NCBI RefSeq assembly: GCF_011397635.1
Contig: NC_064770.1
Span: forward strand, 25,589,603 to 25,653,602
DNA length: 64,000 nucleotides
Origin: Epinephelus fuscoguttatus
Lineage: Eukaryota > Chordata > Actinopteri > Perciformes > Serranidae
Direction: 5' to 3'
Both the position numbers and the translations under genes were made by a program. Under the pieces are notes generated by a model, which made no database searches, had not been told where the DNA came from, and was given only the letters and a program-made list of their open reading frames with translations. Shown piece after piece: positions 50,801 to 63,077 of this stretch. The first letter of the stretch is position 1. The number at the start of each line of letters is the position of its first letter.

Positions 50801-53800
50801 GAAGATGGATGTATTTGTAGTTTAGCTTTTGAAATCATGCTAAAATCACATCTGCTATCATAAAGTCCTGCGGGTGGTTTGATGTGCTTTCACACCACAA
50901 ACCAGAGTCTGCTTGGAAATGGACTGAGGTAAAAAAAAATTTCAAGCAGTCTCGGTTCAGTTGTTTGGTGCGCACCAGTGTTTGATTGACGACTTTAACA
51001 GCAGTCCAAACGAATTATACTAACAAGGCAAATGGAACCAAAGAGGTTACTCTGAAAGTTTAAGAATTTAGATTTAGTGAAAGATAGTGATTTTGTAAAT
51101 AAAGAGTAAATTCAGTAACAAGACTGTGTATCTCTGCAGCCTGGTCCAGTTCCACCCAGACATCGACAGGCTGCAGCTCTTCTCCTCCTCTCTGGACTGT
51201 GGCATCCGTCTGTGGGACCTGCGCTCCAGTCAGTGTGTGTGCGTGCTGCAGAGCCACTACAGCGCTGTCACCTCGCTCTGCTTCAGCCCAGATGGTGACA
51301 CCATGGTCAGGTATGGTACACTCAGCTACTCAATAGACGGGCTGTCATTCGCAACATTTTAAGTGTTTAGGTTTCTAATGATCAGTGTTTTATACATTTC
51401 TTCTTCATTTGTAGCTCTGGCAGAGACAAGATCTGCACAGTGTGGGACCTGAAGGCTCAGAAAGCAAAGAGAACTGTGCCGGTCTATGAGGTAAGACTTT
51501 GAAAACAGTGCTGAGAACTGAGAGACATTCATTCCTTTCTTTTAAATACGTCTTGTGGGGAAAATATTGCAGCTTCATTTCTGTGTGCTGTTATTCTCTG
51601 CAGGCTGTGGAGGGCGTTGTGCTCCTGCCTAAGAATGAGGACTTGTCTGAGATTGGAGTGAAAAGCAAAGACTTGCATTTCATCACAGCTGGCAGCAAAG
51701 GTTTCTGAAGTGATTTAACATCTAATGTGTTTTGCTGAGCATGGGTCCAGATTTTGTGGACAGCAACACCTCAGAGCTTTGCTTTAAATGTCTCCGTCAC
51801 TCATCTCTTCTCCCTTCCTCACCTGTAGGTGTGTTGCGAGTGTGGGAGGCCAGCACTGCGCGTTGTGTCTATGCGCAGACCCTCTCCTCCACCCCCACTG
51901 CTGTCTCTGAGGAGGAGGAGGAGGAGAAGGACGATGATCCCCGCAGTCTAACGTACCTCCTCTCCCTGCCTGCCTCCTCCAGGCTGGCCACAGTCACAGC
52001 AGAACACAACATTGTACTCTACCAGCTGCCTGGACTCACCACACAGCAGCAGGTTGGTACTGAGGACACATATGAGCGGGATATTTAGATCCAGCACTTA
52101 TAATAATGTTACAGTAAAGTACAGTAAAGCACACTCAGTTATACGATTTTACATTTACGTTTGTTTGGGTTGATTGGAGAGAAAAGTAGGTTTAAGGATT
52201 ATTATATAGATATTCTCCCCAGACATCTTGGTCGCTAATGGACACTCTCCTCCTCTGTCTGTCCCTCTCACAGTTTGTGGGATACAATGACGAAGTGCTG
52301 GACGTGAAGTTTCTGGGTAAAGGCGACAGCCACATCGTGGTGGCGACCAACAGCTGCCAGCTCAAGGTGTTCGAGCTGCTCACCAACAGCTGCCAGATCC
52401 TGTACGGACACACAGGTCAGTCACCAGCAGAGGGCAGCGCGCATATGCAAATACCCACATGTGTGAAATGCATAGCAGTGTGTTTGTTAGTGCGCCAGAG
52501 GGCAGAAAGTTTACATAGAAAGAAACAAAAGATGATGGATGTGTCATCAATATTTTTTTCTGAATTGATTCGATTTTCTGTCTTGTTCACATTTCAACAC
52601 CATTTTTTCTTTGTTAGACACTGTAATGACTTTTAATGCAGGTTTTTGCAGTAGTTTCTAAAAGCTGCAGTAGATCTTTCTTGCCTTGGAGGAACCTGTG
52701 TGATCAGGAGTGAAAACCTTACTACAATTATAGATATATTGCACACTGATATTAACGAACTTACTTGACAAAAACATCATTTGCTTTGTATCGAGGCTGA
52801 CAGATTGTGATTTTGCAAAAGACACTAAAATAAATAAAGAATAATGAAAGAATAAAAACATATACATACATTAGTAAGTATATACATCTTTAAAAACACA
52901 GCTACCAAAATTAAGACTTTCAAAATACAGGCTCTATAAGCTGTGCCAGGATTTCTGAGAATTGAATCTGTCATTAGAGGAACCAGATTCCAGAGGTATT
53001 CAGACGTGACACAATCAGGTCATCTCACTTTCACAGTGTTTAAAAAGTGACTTGCTGAGCAGGTTGGAGAGACAATTACATGCTCACACACTCACTGCTA
53101 TTTTTATCTGCTTATCTTCCACAGATACTGTCCTCTCATTGGACGTGTTCAAAAAAGGCTTTCTCTTTGCGAGCTGTGCGAAGGTGAGCACATTTGTCTG
53201 CACGGTTCAACAACACCGCAGACTCAAAGAATCAAAGAATCAAAATGAAGGAATTAATGATTGTGCACACTGAACTGCATGCTATTCAACACACGTCTTA
53301 TAATTGAAGATGCTAATAAACCACATTTAAGCCAACAATAATTTTGTGTTGTGTCTTTGCCTTTAGGACAGGTCGGTGCGTGTGTGGCAGATGGACAGCG
53401 ACAGCGGTCAGGTGCGCTGTGTGGCTCAGGGCTCCAGCCACACTAACGCCGTGGGCTCCATCACCTGCTCCAGGTAACTCTCCTTCAGTCGCACAGGCAA
53501 ACAGCCAAGACGGGAATCAGTCGTAAACAAAGGAAATGTAACGATCCTCCATCTTTGTTTGTTTGTGCCCAGGATGAAAGCGTCTTTCGTAGTGTCCGGC
53601 AGTCAGGACTGCACCGTGAAGGTGTGGGATCTCCCAGCAGACTTGACTACAGCAGGGGAGGACGTACATCAGCTGACCCCCCGTGCCACAGAGAAGGCAC
53701 ATGACAAGGTACAAGCAATACACACTTCTGAGTTAGAAGAAAAGCCCTGCGATCCACCTGCAGCTGATAGCATGTTTCATGTAAAAGACATGCTTCATTA

Positions 53801-55471
53801 GATACTATGTCATAATTAATTTAAGATTGCGGTTGCACAGTATGTTCTCCAAAACCATCCTGTGAGCTTTCACATGCTCACATCAAAGAAACGGCCGCTC
53901 CACAGACGCAATTAGAATGTAAGAAATTACTGAGGTGACAGATTTATTGCAGCAACAGGGTGTGTCAGAGTGGCTCCTGTGAATTTTAGTGACAGGAAAA
54001 ACTTGACAGCTTTTCAATATGATGAGGTATGATCGTCAAGCTGGCAAATAACTAACATTTGTGCTTTTATGTAGTCGTTTGGCAACAGAAGCATGCATCA
54101 CTGTGATTGTCTTTACCGAAATACAAACCGGTGAAAATATATAGATAGAGAGATAGATACTTTATTAATCAGAAAGGAAATTGAGGCACCCAGTAGCTTA
54201 TTACACAACACATACAAAGACAATGATACACATAGGGATAGGGAATATAAGTGTTAGAATAAAAACACACAGCAGTGGAATGATAGTTTAGTCCCAGTAC
54301 TACCACAGAGAGCTGTTTCCACAGTAGACATTGTGCAAATTTAGGTGGTTGACACCTAATTGTGCAAATTTAGGTGGTTGACAATGCAGGTATTACAATG
54401 TAAGGTGATTAAACAAGTGATCTCTGAAATTCAGAGGCGACAGCAAAGAACCGTGCGGTCTGTCTTCACATCCTTTGCTAATAAAAAGAGGATGAAATCC
54501 GAGACATTTTATCCCCTTTATTTAATTTAGGATTTTTAGAGTTCTGGTTTCCTTCATTATCGCTGGTGTTGACACGTCACAGCATTGTCGTAAGATCTTT
54601 CTGCCCACTCAGAAACAGCTCAGTTAATCTCTTTCTGTGGAAAAAGATTAACTTGTCAAACTTTAGACAAAAGAAGGTCAGGTCAGGTTAAGGCTGATTT
54701 TTTTTTTTTTTTTGGACTGATGTAGAGAGAGAAAAGGCTCTGTAATGAGAGTGCACAGTTATTCCTTGCAGTGCAAATGTGTCTGATATTCACAAACAGC
54801 CCGACTGTTCAGCACTGACCACTTCTAGAGGCTGTTATCGTTTCTTTTAGTGTCACTCATAGTGTGTAGCTTCATTCTTTCTTCACTGGCACTGCTGCCA
54901 CAGCACACAAGTTACTTCGATTTCATGCAGATGCTCACATGTTTAAACTTTATTCAGGATTAGCTGCTTTTCCTGCTCTTAAATTACATTAAACTGAACA
55001 CGTTTGAGTTTTCTGAAGACATTTAAAGGTCTCACTTTGAGCTCTGGGTAATAGTCGTGGGGAATTTTTCATTTTTAAACATTTTTTATAAACCAAACAA
55101 TAAACGTATTGATCCAAAAATAAGCAGTTAAAAAAGACCCTCTATTCAAAAATATGATTTTCCTTTGTTTATGTCCACTTGTGCAAAGTTTGTCACTAGT
55201 GAAGTGTTTTCACATTCCTCTAGTGAAGAGGGCAATGTCCGTGCACTTCCTTATAATCTGGGATTCAAACGTATGCCATACGTAAACTAGATTAGGTACG
55301 GCTCTAATCTTCCTCCGCTACTGCACCAAACATGAGCAAGAAATCAGGATTTTTTTAATAGTGTACCTCAAATGCCAGCTCACATGCATATTATTAGGAG
55401 AAAAAGGTAAAATTTTGATAGACAGAATCCTAACTATGATATTTTTTGGGGTAATGACTAAACAATCCTGT

Positions 55472-55513
<42 letters not shown>

Positions 55514-58500
55514 AGTCAGTCTCCAGCCATGTCTTTGTGAACAGATTGTGAAAAGTCACTCTTTACATAAGGAAGTCCAGAGCTCCAGTGGAACTGATTT
55601 CTGTTGGCAAGTTTCTGTCAAGTAAAATTTCAACACACCATAATTTCCTGCTAACTGGAGATGTAAGATACAACAATCTGTCCATCAGCAGCGCCTGGTT
55701 ACTCAACTTGTCTTTTGTTGTCATGTAAGCCGTTAAGGAAATATCATATTTCACACACAATGTAAGATGTTAGTCACGGCAGTGAGGTGACACCGGTGGC
55801 AGTGTAGTGGGAGGAATTTAGCGAATCCGTTTCTCCTGGAAGAAATGTGACTGCATGCCCTCACGCCTTTTTTTCCATTCACGTTTTATGAATGAATTTC
55901 TTCCGTCAAACTTACATCTACTAAAATTTCATCAACTTAGAGATTCCTATTCCTTATTTTCTTTTCTCCCTTCTTCCAGGATGTGAACAGCGTAGCAGTG
56001 TCACCCAATGACAAGCTGCTGGCTTCGGGCTCCCAGGACCGCACAGCGAAGCTGTGGTCGCTGGCAGGGGAAGGAGCCGTGGGCCTGCTGGGGGTATTTC
56101 GGGGCCACCGTCGTGGCGTCTGGGCCGTCTGCTTCTCTCCTGTGGACCAGGTGCTGGCCACGTCCTCCGCAGATGGAGCCACCAAACTGTGGAGTCTGCA
56201 GGACTTCAGCTGCCTCAAGGTGGGCCCCGTGGTTTAACACACACATGGCACAGTTTCATTTATCACAGAATGTGATAGGTGATTGAGTACATTAGTTGTG
56301 TGTGCGATAAGTTCCCTTATCAGTGAAAAGCTTGATTTCACACTGACACACCTGTAAGACACATTGTGATGTCATATTTCACACTGTAAATTCATGAGGC
56401 GATTTTCTGTGGTGTTGTAGTGTGAAATCATTTTAAGATAACAATTAACAGCCACATGAGTTACTTAAATTACTTATTTTCCTATAGCTGATTGTAATAT
56501 TTATATTTTTTGTGATTGAAACGATTTGTTTTTTTACTCTTAATCTTTTCTAGACATTCGAGGGTCACGATGCATCAGTTCTGAAGGTCATCTTCGTGAG
56601 CCGAGGCACTCAGCTGCTCACCAGGTAACCCCACCGACCTCTCATGCAAAGCTTTTCTCCATAAAAGTACACCTTCGAAAATCACCTCCTTAGTCAGTAA
56701 AAGAAAAACAAGCAGCCTCACATTGTGCTGTGCATGAGGAAAACTGAGCTGAAGCTGATGCTTATCATGTTATCTCTGATTGTCATGATCCATTTCCGGG
56801 GCTCTGAACACGTATTAGTAATGCTTGCTCGCTAATAAGATTAAAGATTGTGAAACAGAAACTCGCCGCAGGCATGGTGGCATATTTATAACCAGCGGAA
56901 GACATTTTAACAGTTTTCTATTGCTTTGGTGTTTGACTGGAGACGGCAAACTTTAAGGAAATTATGCTCAATCTGCAGCATGGTAGGAAAACACTTGACA
57001 CATAAACAGTAGCTGTGTCCCAGCCCTCTGAGCTAATGCATGCTAACGAGGCTAACGACAGATCAGGGACGTGTACCATTTTTTGCTGACATTAGATATC
57101 AAATAAATCAAGAGTCTGTATCGTATTAAGTTGTTGTGGGCTGTAAATTCACCACATCAGCAGATAGGAGAAGATAACGTTACCTTGGAGCCTGACCAGG
57201 CACAGCATCTCTTCCTCCGGGCAGCTTCCTCCATCGCGCTCACCCTGGGTCTGAGTCTGCAGCTGCCTGTAGAGCAGTGTAAAGGAGGGAGCGCTCACTC
57301 CACAGCTAGAAACGTCCCTAGAAATACACTGCACACTGAATGACAAAAAAAGAGAAAGACTGCTTGACATGAAAAGTCTAAGTTGACTGCAGGGTTTCTG
57401 ACTGACAGTTGGAATCTTTGATTTTCAGGGGTCAAGGGGGAAAATAGTGAGAGAAGATGTCCAAAGTTCTGAGAGCTCAAGATACATTTTTCAAATGCTT
57501 TGTTTTGTCCAACTAACAGTCCAAAAACCAACAATATAAATCTCAGAAGAGCAGCAAACGTTCACCTGAGAGGCTCCAACCAGACAATATTTGCCAGATT
57601 TGCTCGATTAAACAACAGTAGTGATTGTTTTCAATGTCAAAATAGCTGGAAACAAATTTTCTGCAGAGCCGCATCAGAATTGGGATGTTGTTTAGATTTG
57701 GAACATCCACCTCCTTCTGTCTCTCTCTGCTTTTTGATCATGTAGCATTTTAAAATAAAACTCTTGACCGTTGTAACTCTGTTGTAACTCCGCTCTCCTA
57801 ATCGTGCTCTGTCCTCAGTGGTTCAGATGGTTTAGTGAAGCTGTGGACCATAAAGACAAACGAGTGTGTGAAGACGCTGGACGCCCACCAGGACAAAGTG
57901 TGGGGTCTCCACGCCAGCCGCAAAGATGACAAGATGGTGACTGGCTCAGCAGACTCTAACATCTCTGTGTGGGTGGTAAGTGTCATTGGATTGATCGTCA
58001 CCTGTTGAACAGAGGACGTGGAGCTACATTCAGGGCAGGGTATAAGTCAAACACTACTTTTTTATATATTGTGAATAAAAAAGTATTGTTTGACTGCCCC
58101 AGATTAAAGTATTGATTGCAAGTTTAAGAAAATGAACAGTTTTCCAGTGTTTTCTGGTGCTTTTTAGTCTCTGTTGTTTGGATGTAGTTGAATGACATTC
58201 CCAGAATTAAATCATGAAATAAAAGCAATAAAATAAAATAGAAATATAAGATTATTTATTCAACAACTTATAAATCACTGTATTTCAAAACCTATGTCTG
58301 GTAATCACCTGCCAGTGCTCTCTAGCTTGTTTGGTCAGTGTTTGCATCAACCAAGTGAGGAGGTGACGTTAAAGATTTCGGTGTTTGTGTCAGCAAATAT
58401 CCGACCTGCTGAAGCACCCTTTAGCAAAATCTTGAGTTACTACTTAACTTTCACTTTCTTCTGAGGAATTGGGAAATCTCTCCGCAGGGATCAACGCATT

Positions 58501-60746
58501 ACCACAAAAATGTTGTTGTTTCTTTTGTCTGCTGTTAGGACGTGACTGAAGTGGAGCTGGCAGAGGAGCAGGCCAAGCAGGAAGATCAGATACTCAAGTA
58601 AGCTACACGCAACATTATTTGCTGTACCACTCCTGCAGTGGGCTGCCCCAGTCGCTAGCCGATAGATTGCCAGACGCTTTCTGACGGGGACAGCTTGCCT
58701 ACTTGGCGTGACAGCTTGTCGTGAGGTGCCATCAGACATATTGGAAAGCCCTGTGCATTGTAAGGTTTGCAGGGACTGCTCATGAAACCCTCCACATTGC
58801 AGCCCCACCACTCCTGACCCCTCTACTGGCTGTATCCACACAGCGACCATCAACAGCTGCTAATAGAGCCAGTGGACCAAAAGCCAGTCTGTATAACAGC
58901 CTGTCATCCCAACGACCAACGCCCCTTGTTCCATGGGTCCATCTCCCAAACATACCCCACACATTCTCTGGATGATGTCACATATGGGTCACTTCAAACA
59001 GGGATGCATGTTAACACCAGGTGTAAACAAGGCCAGAGCGGGCTGATGTCATCCAGCCCTCCATCCTCTGGCTGATGACTCAGACTCAAGAGGTGGACAA
59101 ACAAGGTCTTGTCGTGTTTTTGTCGGAGGTCAGGCCTGACTTTAGTCCCCCTCTTTGCAACATCCAGTCACCAGATAAATAAACAGAGACTGTGTTAGGC
59201 TAAGGTGGACCTCACTGGGTCACGGGTCACGCTTGGCAAAGGTCGGGGCTATATGTGTGTGTTCTGATAAGAAGAAGGGAATTTCATCCCTTAGACAGAC
59301 TGATTGTATGTATTTAATGATTGTGTATGTTTGCTCACCGACAAAGACACTCAGACATACGATCTTTTTGACGCCAGCCTGGGTAACAGATAATGTAAAT
59401 TATTATCAGGTAGGGTTAGGCCATACTAAGGTATATAGCCATTAAAGGTAGAAATGTGTCCCGCGGAGACTTTGCAAAACTTTTTCTACCTTTGCAGCCA
59501 TATTCAGGGCAGGCTATGAGGCAAATTAGGGCTGGATTATAAATAAGAGATAAATAATGGATAAATAAATCTAAAATAAGTAAATTTAACAATAAATAAA
59601 TAAATAAATGTAAAAATAATAAATACAATTTAAAAAAAAGAATAAGAAACAAATACATGTACAAAATGAATAAATGTAAAAAAAGAAAAAAAAAGATAAT
59701 AAATATAAAAAGGGCCAGTGTGTAAAATGGGTTGAAAACAGTGACATCAGTGGTCAAATTCTAGATTGCAGGGCTCACTCGCTCACCCCTCCCGTCGGGT
59801 AAATGACGGTGGCCTCGTAGGGACAAAAAGCCTTGCGCAGACACGAGTTTTTCGGGAGTAGGTCTATCTAGCGACGAGGTGAATGTTTATTTAGAAATCT
59901 AAACCATGTAACGATATTGTAATGAATCCCTCACGAGCAGGAGACCAGAGGAGCGTTCGGGAAAAAGGCCAGTTTATTTGAGCACTCCAAAAACAATGGT
60001 AACACTCCAGGGGGTAAAAGACTCCGTCCCAAACTCTGACTCTTCTAGCGTAACACACACACTTCATAAACACATACTCGTTTACAATACCTAGAGGGGA
60101 CCCCCCTCCTCTCTCTGCTCCACCAATCTCCAGCCCGCACACTGACTGACAGCGTAGCCGGTAAACAGAGCTCAGTTGTTTATTTAGCCTAGCAATATCT
60201 CCGGACTATAGTAGCTGCAGTGGACGACTTTGAACGCGATTTTGAAGAGTTTCTTGTAGTGGACACAGACTCAGAGCCATACCTGTTTGAGCCGGAGCAT
60301 AAAGATGAGAGCCGGAGTACATTGAGCGGGCAAGAAGAGAGGCTGAATCCTCCGCTCCCATTTTGCTGCACAGAATGGGATTCGGTGCTACTGCTACCAT
60401 CGTTGGGGAGATACATCATCAGGAGGAAAAGCGCCACAGAGAGTGCATCACAGGGACCGAAGTTGTGTCTTCTTTTCCTTGCAGATGACGGTTCGGGTTC
60501 ATTCTCTCCTGTTGCGTGGTAAGTGTGGTCCATTCGCAAACTTTATAACTAAAAAAACTTTCACTACTCTCTATCGACGAACTACTAACACTCTTTGCTG
60601 TTTCCTCCTCCTTCTTCCTTCCTTCCGCTGTCTTTGTTGGTTCATTTATACACGCGAAACGCGTTCTCTGGCTGGCTGGATTGTCCGCTCGGTCTGCCTT
60701 ACATACATGGCGGCGCAAGATGGCGACCTCTCTAAAGCAAGGCCCT

Positions 60747-60786
<40 letters not shown>

Positions 60787-61512
60787 ATACATATATACAT
60801 ATATATAGAAAGCATAATTATAAGGCTACGAAAACCAAACGAATTTTATTTTATAGCGACTATACACTTATATAAACATATTAATGGGTATAAGATTCAG
60901 ATTCAGACTTGACAATAAGCCATGCCAAATATTACACACTGGCCCTTTAAAAATAAACAAACACATGTATGAAATAAAGTAAAAAATAAAAAGTAAAAAA
61001 ATGAAATTAAAATAAAAAAAGAATTAAAAGAAGGAAATAGTTATTTAAAAAAATCTAAGTAAAATCACATGTGATTTAGTATAGTATGGTTTGGTTACTT
61101 TAAACCATTTCTTGACTAAATTTACCGAACAGTTACTGTACTGTGAAATATACCATTACCATGATATAAAATTACATATAATGTGATTTAAGATTTTGGC
61201 CATATCGCGACCTCAAATTTCAGTCAGGATTTCATAGAGTAAATGATGCTGGAACACCTCGTTATTGTTGCAAAGGAAGTTGATATTGTCCAGACAAGTC
61301 AAGTACACTTGACTTTGTGTAGTTTGTGGGAGAGTTGTCGTACATAACAGCTGAACTTTCCTTGAGACCATGCGGTTAATGTGATTGATGTGTGTGTTGT
61401 GTCTGAAGGCAGCAGGAGTTGTCCAACCTGCTCCATGAGAAGAAGTACCTGAAAGCCCTGGGTCTCGCCATCTCACTGGACCAGCCTCACACTGTGCTCA
61501 CTGTAATCAAAG
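47875..61512 (+). CDS. tbl3: Transducin beta-like 3 (UTP13), 5' part; continues past window
   Basis: Eighteen in-frame exons, 699 codons: 47875-47906, 48030-48081, 48798-48893, 49145-49192, 49316-49457, 49563-49647, 51140-51310, 51415-51490, 51604-51700, 51829-52052, 52274-52415, 53125-53183, 53367-53473, 53573-53708, 55980-56219, 56554-56624, 57819-57975 and 58539-58597, followed by 61409-61512 as the last one visible. It is a chain of WD40 blades with classic endings (TIKLWDV, GIRLWDL, ICTVWDL, VRVWQMD, VKVWDLP, AKLWSL, VKLWTI, ISVWV) and a linker rich in EEEEEEKDDD. The last exon enters the Utp13 C-terminal domain (LLHEKKYLKALGLAISLDQPH). About 100 residues remain beyond the window. TBL3 is in the UTP-B subcomplex of the nucleolar SSU processome for 18S rRNA maturation. 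Introns 14, 18 and 19 hold most of the repeats. Confidence 0.95.
48925..49020 (+). repeat. Fragment of GGGCGATATGGCC MITE family
   Basis: GTGGGCGATATGGCCTCTGA followed by ATATTTTGCGATAATGATAT in tbl3 intron 3. The inverse end, TTTGGCCATATCGCGACC, appears at 61195-61213. Confidence 0.55.
49648..51139. other. tbl3 intron 6, nothing recognised
   Basis: 1.5 kb of AT-rich intron without a recognisable exon, RNA or repeat family. Confidence 0.4.
54140..54385 (-). repeat. Non-LTR-like 3' tail and short duplication in tbl3 intron 14
   Basis: A (GATA)n run followed by GATACTTTATTAATCAGAAA and GGAAATTGAGG is the inverse of a common fish retroelement 3' end, seen here on the minus strand. It ends with two copies of GTGCAAATTTAGGTGGTTGA, at 54333 and 54362. 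The element class is not certain. Confidence 0.45.
55474..55509. repeat. (CA)18 microsatellite
   Basis: Perfect CA dinucleotide run of about 36 bases in tbl3 intron 14. Confidence 0.95.
56625..57818. other. tbl3 intron 16, nothing recognised
   Basis: 1.2 kb intron with a few 70-80 aa frames but no recognisable domain or repeat end. Confidence 0.4.
58598..59560. other. tbl3 intron 18, left part
   Basis: Short frames only. 59560-59711 becomes a run of AAATAAATAAATG units. A similar A-rich composition resumes after the transposon at 60946, as expected if the transposon landed in an A-rich tract. Confidence 0.4.
59712..60945. mobile_element. 1.23-kb non-autonomous DNA transposon with TIRs
   Basis: The left end GGGCCAGTGTGTAA (59712-59725) and right end TTACACACTGGCCC (60932-60945) are perfect 14-base inverted repeats. 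The flanking 8-mers TATAAAAA (59704-59711) and TTTAAAAA (60946-60953) match at 7 of 8, suggesting an 8-base hAT-type duplication, though the A-rich flank weakens this. Open frames of 100-116 aa inside have no transposase motif. A (TA)n run lies at 60749-60782. Confidence 0.7.
60749..60782. repeat. (TA)17 microsatellite
   Basis: Perfect TA run of about 34 bases inside the transposon at 59712-60945. Confidence 0.95.
61070..61213 (-). repeat. End fragment of GGGCGATATGGCC-type MITE
   Basis: ACCATTACCATGATATAAAA and TTTTGGCCATATCGCGACC are the inverse of the fragment at 48925-49020. Only about 140 bases remain. Confidence 0.45.
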
Positions 61513-61541
61513 GTAAAACATTTCTGGGGCATGTTTGCTCA

Positions 61542-63077
61542 TACACTGCAAAAACAGACCTACTAGAAAGAAGCAAAATATTCTTAAATTCAATCAAATT
61601 ATCTTGTGTCAAGCAAAAAAATCTGCCAATGGGGTAAGATTTTTTTACTTGACAAGAATTCTTAAAATAAGCACAAAGTTCTTGCCTCTGAAAGACTAAA
61701 ATGGGCCTTAAAACTAGACAGAAAATCTTAAATTTAAGTAAGTTCTTCTATAACAAGCAATGAAAACCCACTTATTTAAGATTAAGTTACTTAAAATTAG
61801 AATTTTGGTCTCTTGACTGAGTTAACTTTAAGAAATGACACCTTAATCTGGGATTAATAATAAGTATAAAAGTATTTAAAATAAGACAAAATTTCTTCAA
61901 ACAGCATTATAAAAATAAGTGACTTTGTCTTAAATCAAGACACCAAAACATTCTCATTTTTAATATTTTTATTAACTTAAAATTGCTCAATTCAACATCC
62001 ATCAAATACCACTTCCAGATTCCAGATCTATCACTGACAGATTGAAAAGCCAGTTTTGATTTGAGTTATAACCTCACTGTCAAAAAAAATCAGCTATTGT
62101 AGCAGCATACCATAACAAAGTGTCTAAAGTGTCTAATAAGCCCATGAGGGCTGGGCACCAAACATGGTGTTTGACACTTACATAAACAAACAAACAATTA
62201 AATAACAACAATAACAATTAAAATAACCTTGCAGCAGCTGACACTGCACAATATCCCACAGGAAACGTTTTCAATTTCACCCACAAATGTGGCTAACTGT
62301 GATGAACCTTTTCTGAAACAGAACATTGACTTTCTCTGAAAGTCTTACATCAGATAGAGAGTGGGGCAGAGTAAAGAAACAAACACACAGAAGAAACAAA
62401 GAGACTCACTCACTTAATGAAGGACTTTTTTGTAGGAAGGGGTCAAATCTTGCTCATGAATGGAGTCTTGGAGAATTTCTGTTTGCAGTACTGACAGAAG
62501 TGTGGAAATACACTTTGGGTAAGTGAGGTGCAGGGCATAGTAATATGCCATGAGGTAGAGCAGTCCCTCATTAAACCTCTCAATGTTGAAGGTGGTCACT
62601 GGCATGTTTCCAATGGCGATCATGCAGTTGCCCTCAGAAACAATGACAACTGGACAAGACAGTGGTCGTTGGCGCAGGAAACCATCAGGATCCTCTGAAG
62701 TCTAGATGACACAAATCAATGTAGAGGATTAGAAAAACATCACAAGTAATACGCACTTTGACCTGAACTAGGACATTGGTGAAATCATAATTGTACTTAA
62801 AAACATATAGTCACAGTAACCCCTGAGAGGGAGAAGATGTCGTACTGTCATGGTTTTATTGTAAAACATTTTTATACCCTGTTACTGGTTCATTCTAGCT
62901 CAAAATTAGCTGGAATATCTTATTAAGAAAAAGTTAGCCGTACTTTGTTAAAATGAGATTATTTTTCTAGTGCAAAACTTGCTTGACAAGATTAATTTTC
63001 TTTTTGGACAAAAAATAAGACTTATTTCCTTGATACAAGGCTTTTTTACTTTCTTGAAATTCATTTTTTGCAGTGTA
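61542..63077. mobile_element. 1.5-kb TIR element carrying a coding exon
   Basis: The ends are TACACTGCAAAAA (61542-61554) and TTTTTGCAGTGTA (63065-63077), perfect inverted repeats. Inner sequence is partly inverted too (TTACTTGACAAGAATT near the left against CTTGCTTGACAAGATTAA on the right). The interior holds the coding exon at 62414-62701. Superfamily not assignable by eye. It lies in the last visible intron of tbl3. Confidence 0.6.
62414..62701 (-). other. Intact-looking terminal coding exon inside TIR element
   Basis: On the minus strand, an acceptor tcatctag|ACT at 62702/62701 is followed by a 95-codon open frame to TAA at 62416-62414. It contains DPDGFLRQRPLSCPVVIVSE, GNCMIAIGNMPVTTFNIE, RFNEGLLYLMAYYYALHL, TYPKCISTLLSVLQTEIL and HEQDLTPSYKKVLH. 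I recall very similar C-termini in a large family of fish predicted proteins, some labelled SAMD3-like. No upstream exons are seen in the element. It may be a captured host exon or the last exon of the element's own gene; the function is unknown. Confidence 0.5.

Noticed and set aside
58660-59080. Small frames around 58.5-59.1 kb, considered as an extra tbl3 exon
   Set aside because: They do not resemble TBL3 and the neighbouring exons join in frame without them.
60189-60722. Overlapping 100-116 aa frames inside the 59.7-kb element
   Set aside because: No transposase or other motif; frames on both strands overlap, as expected by chance in a GC-richer block.
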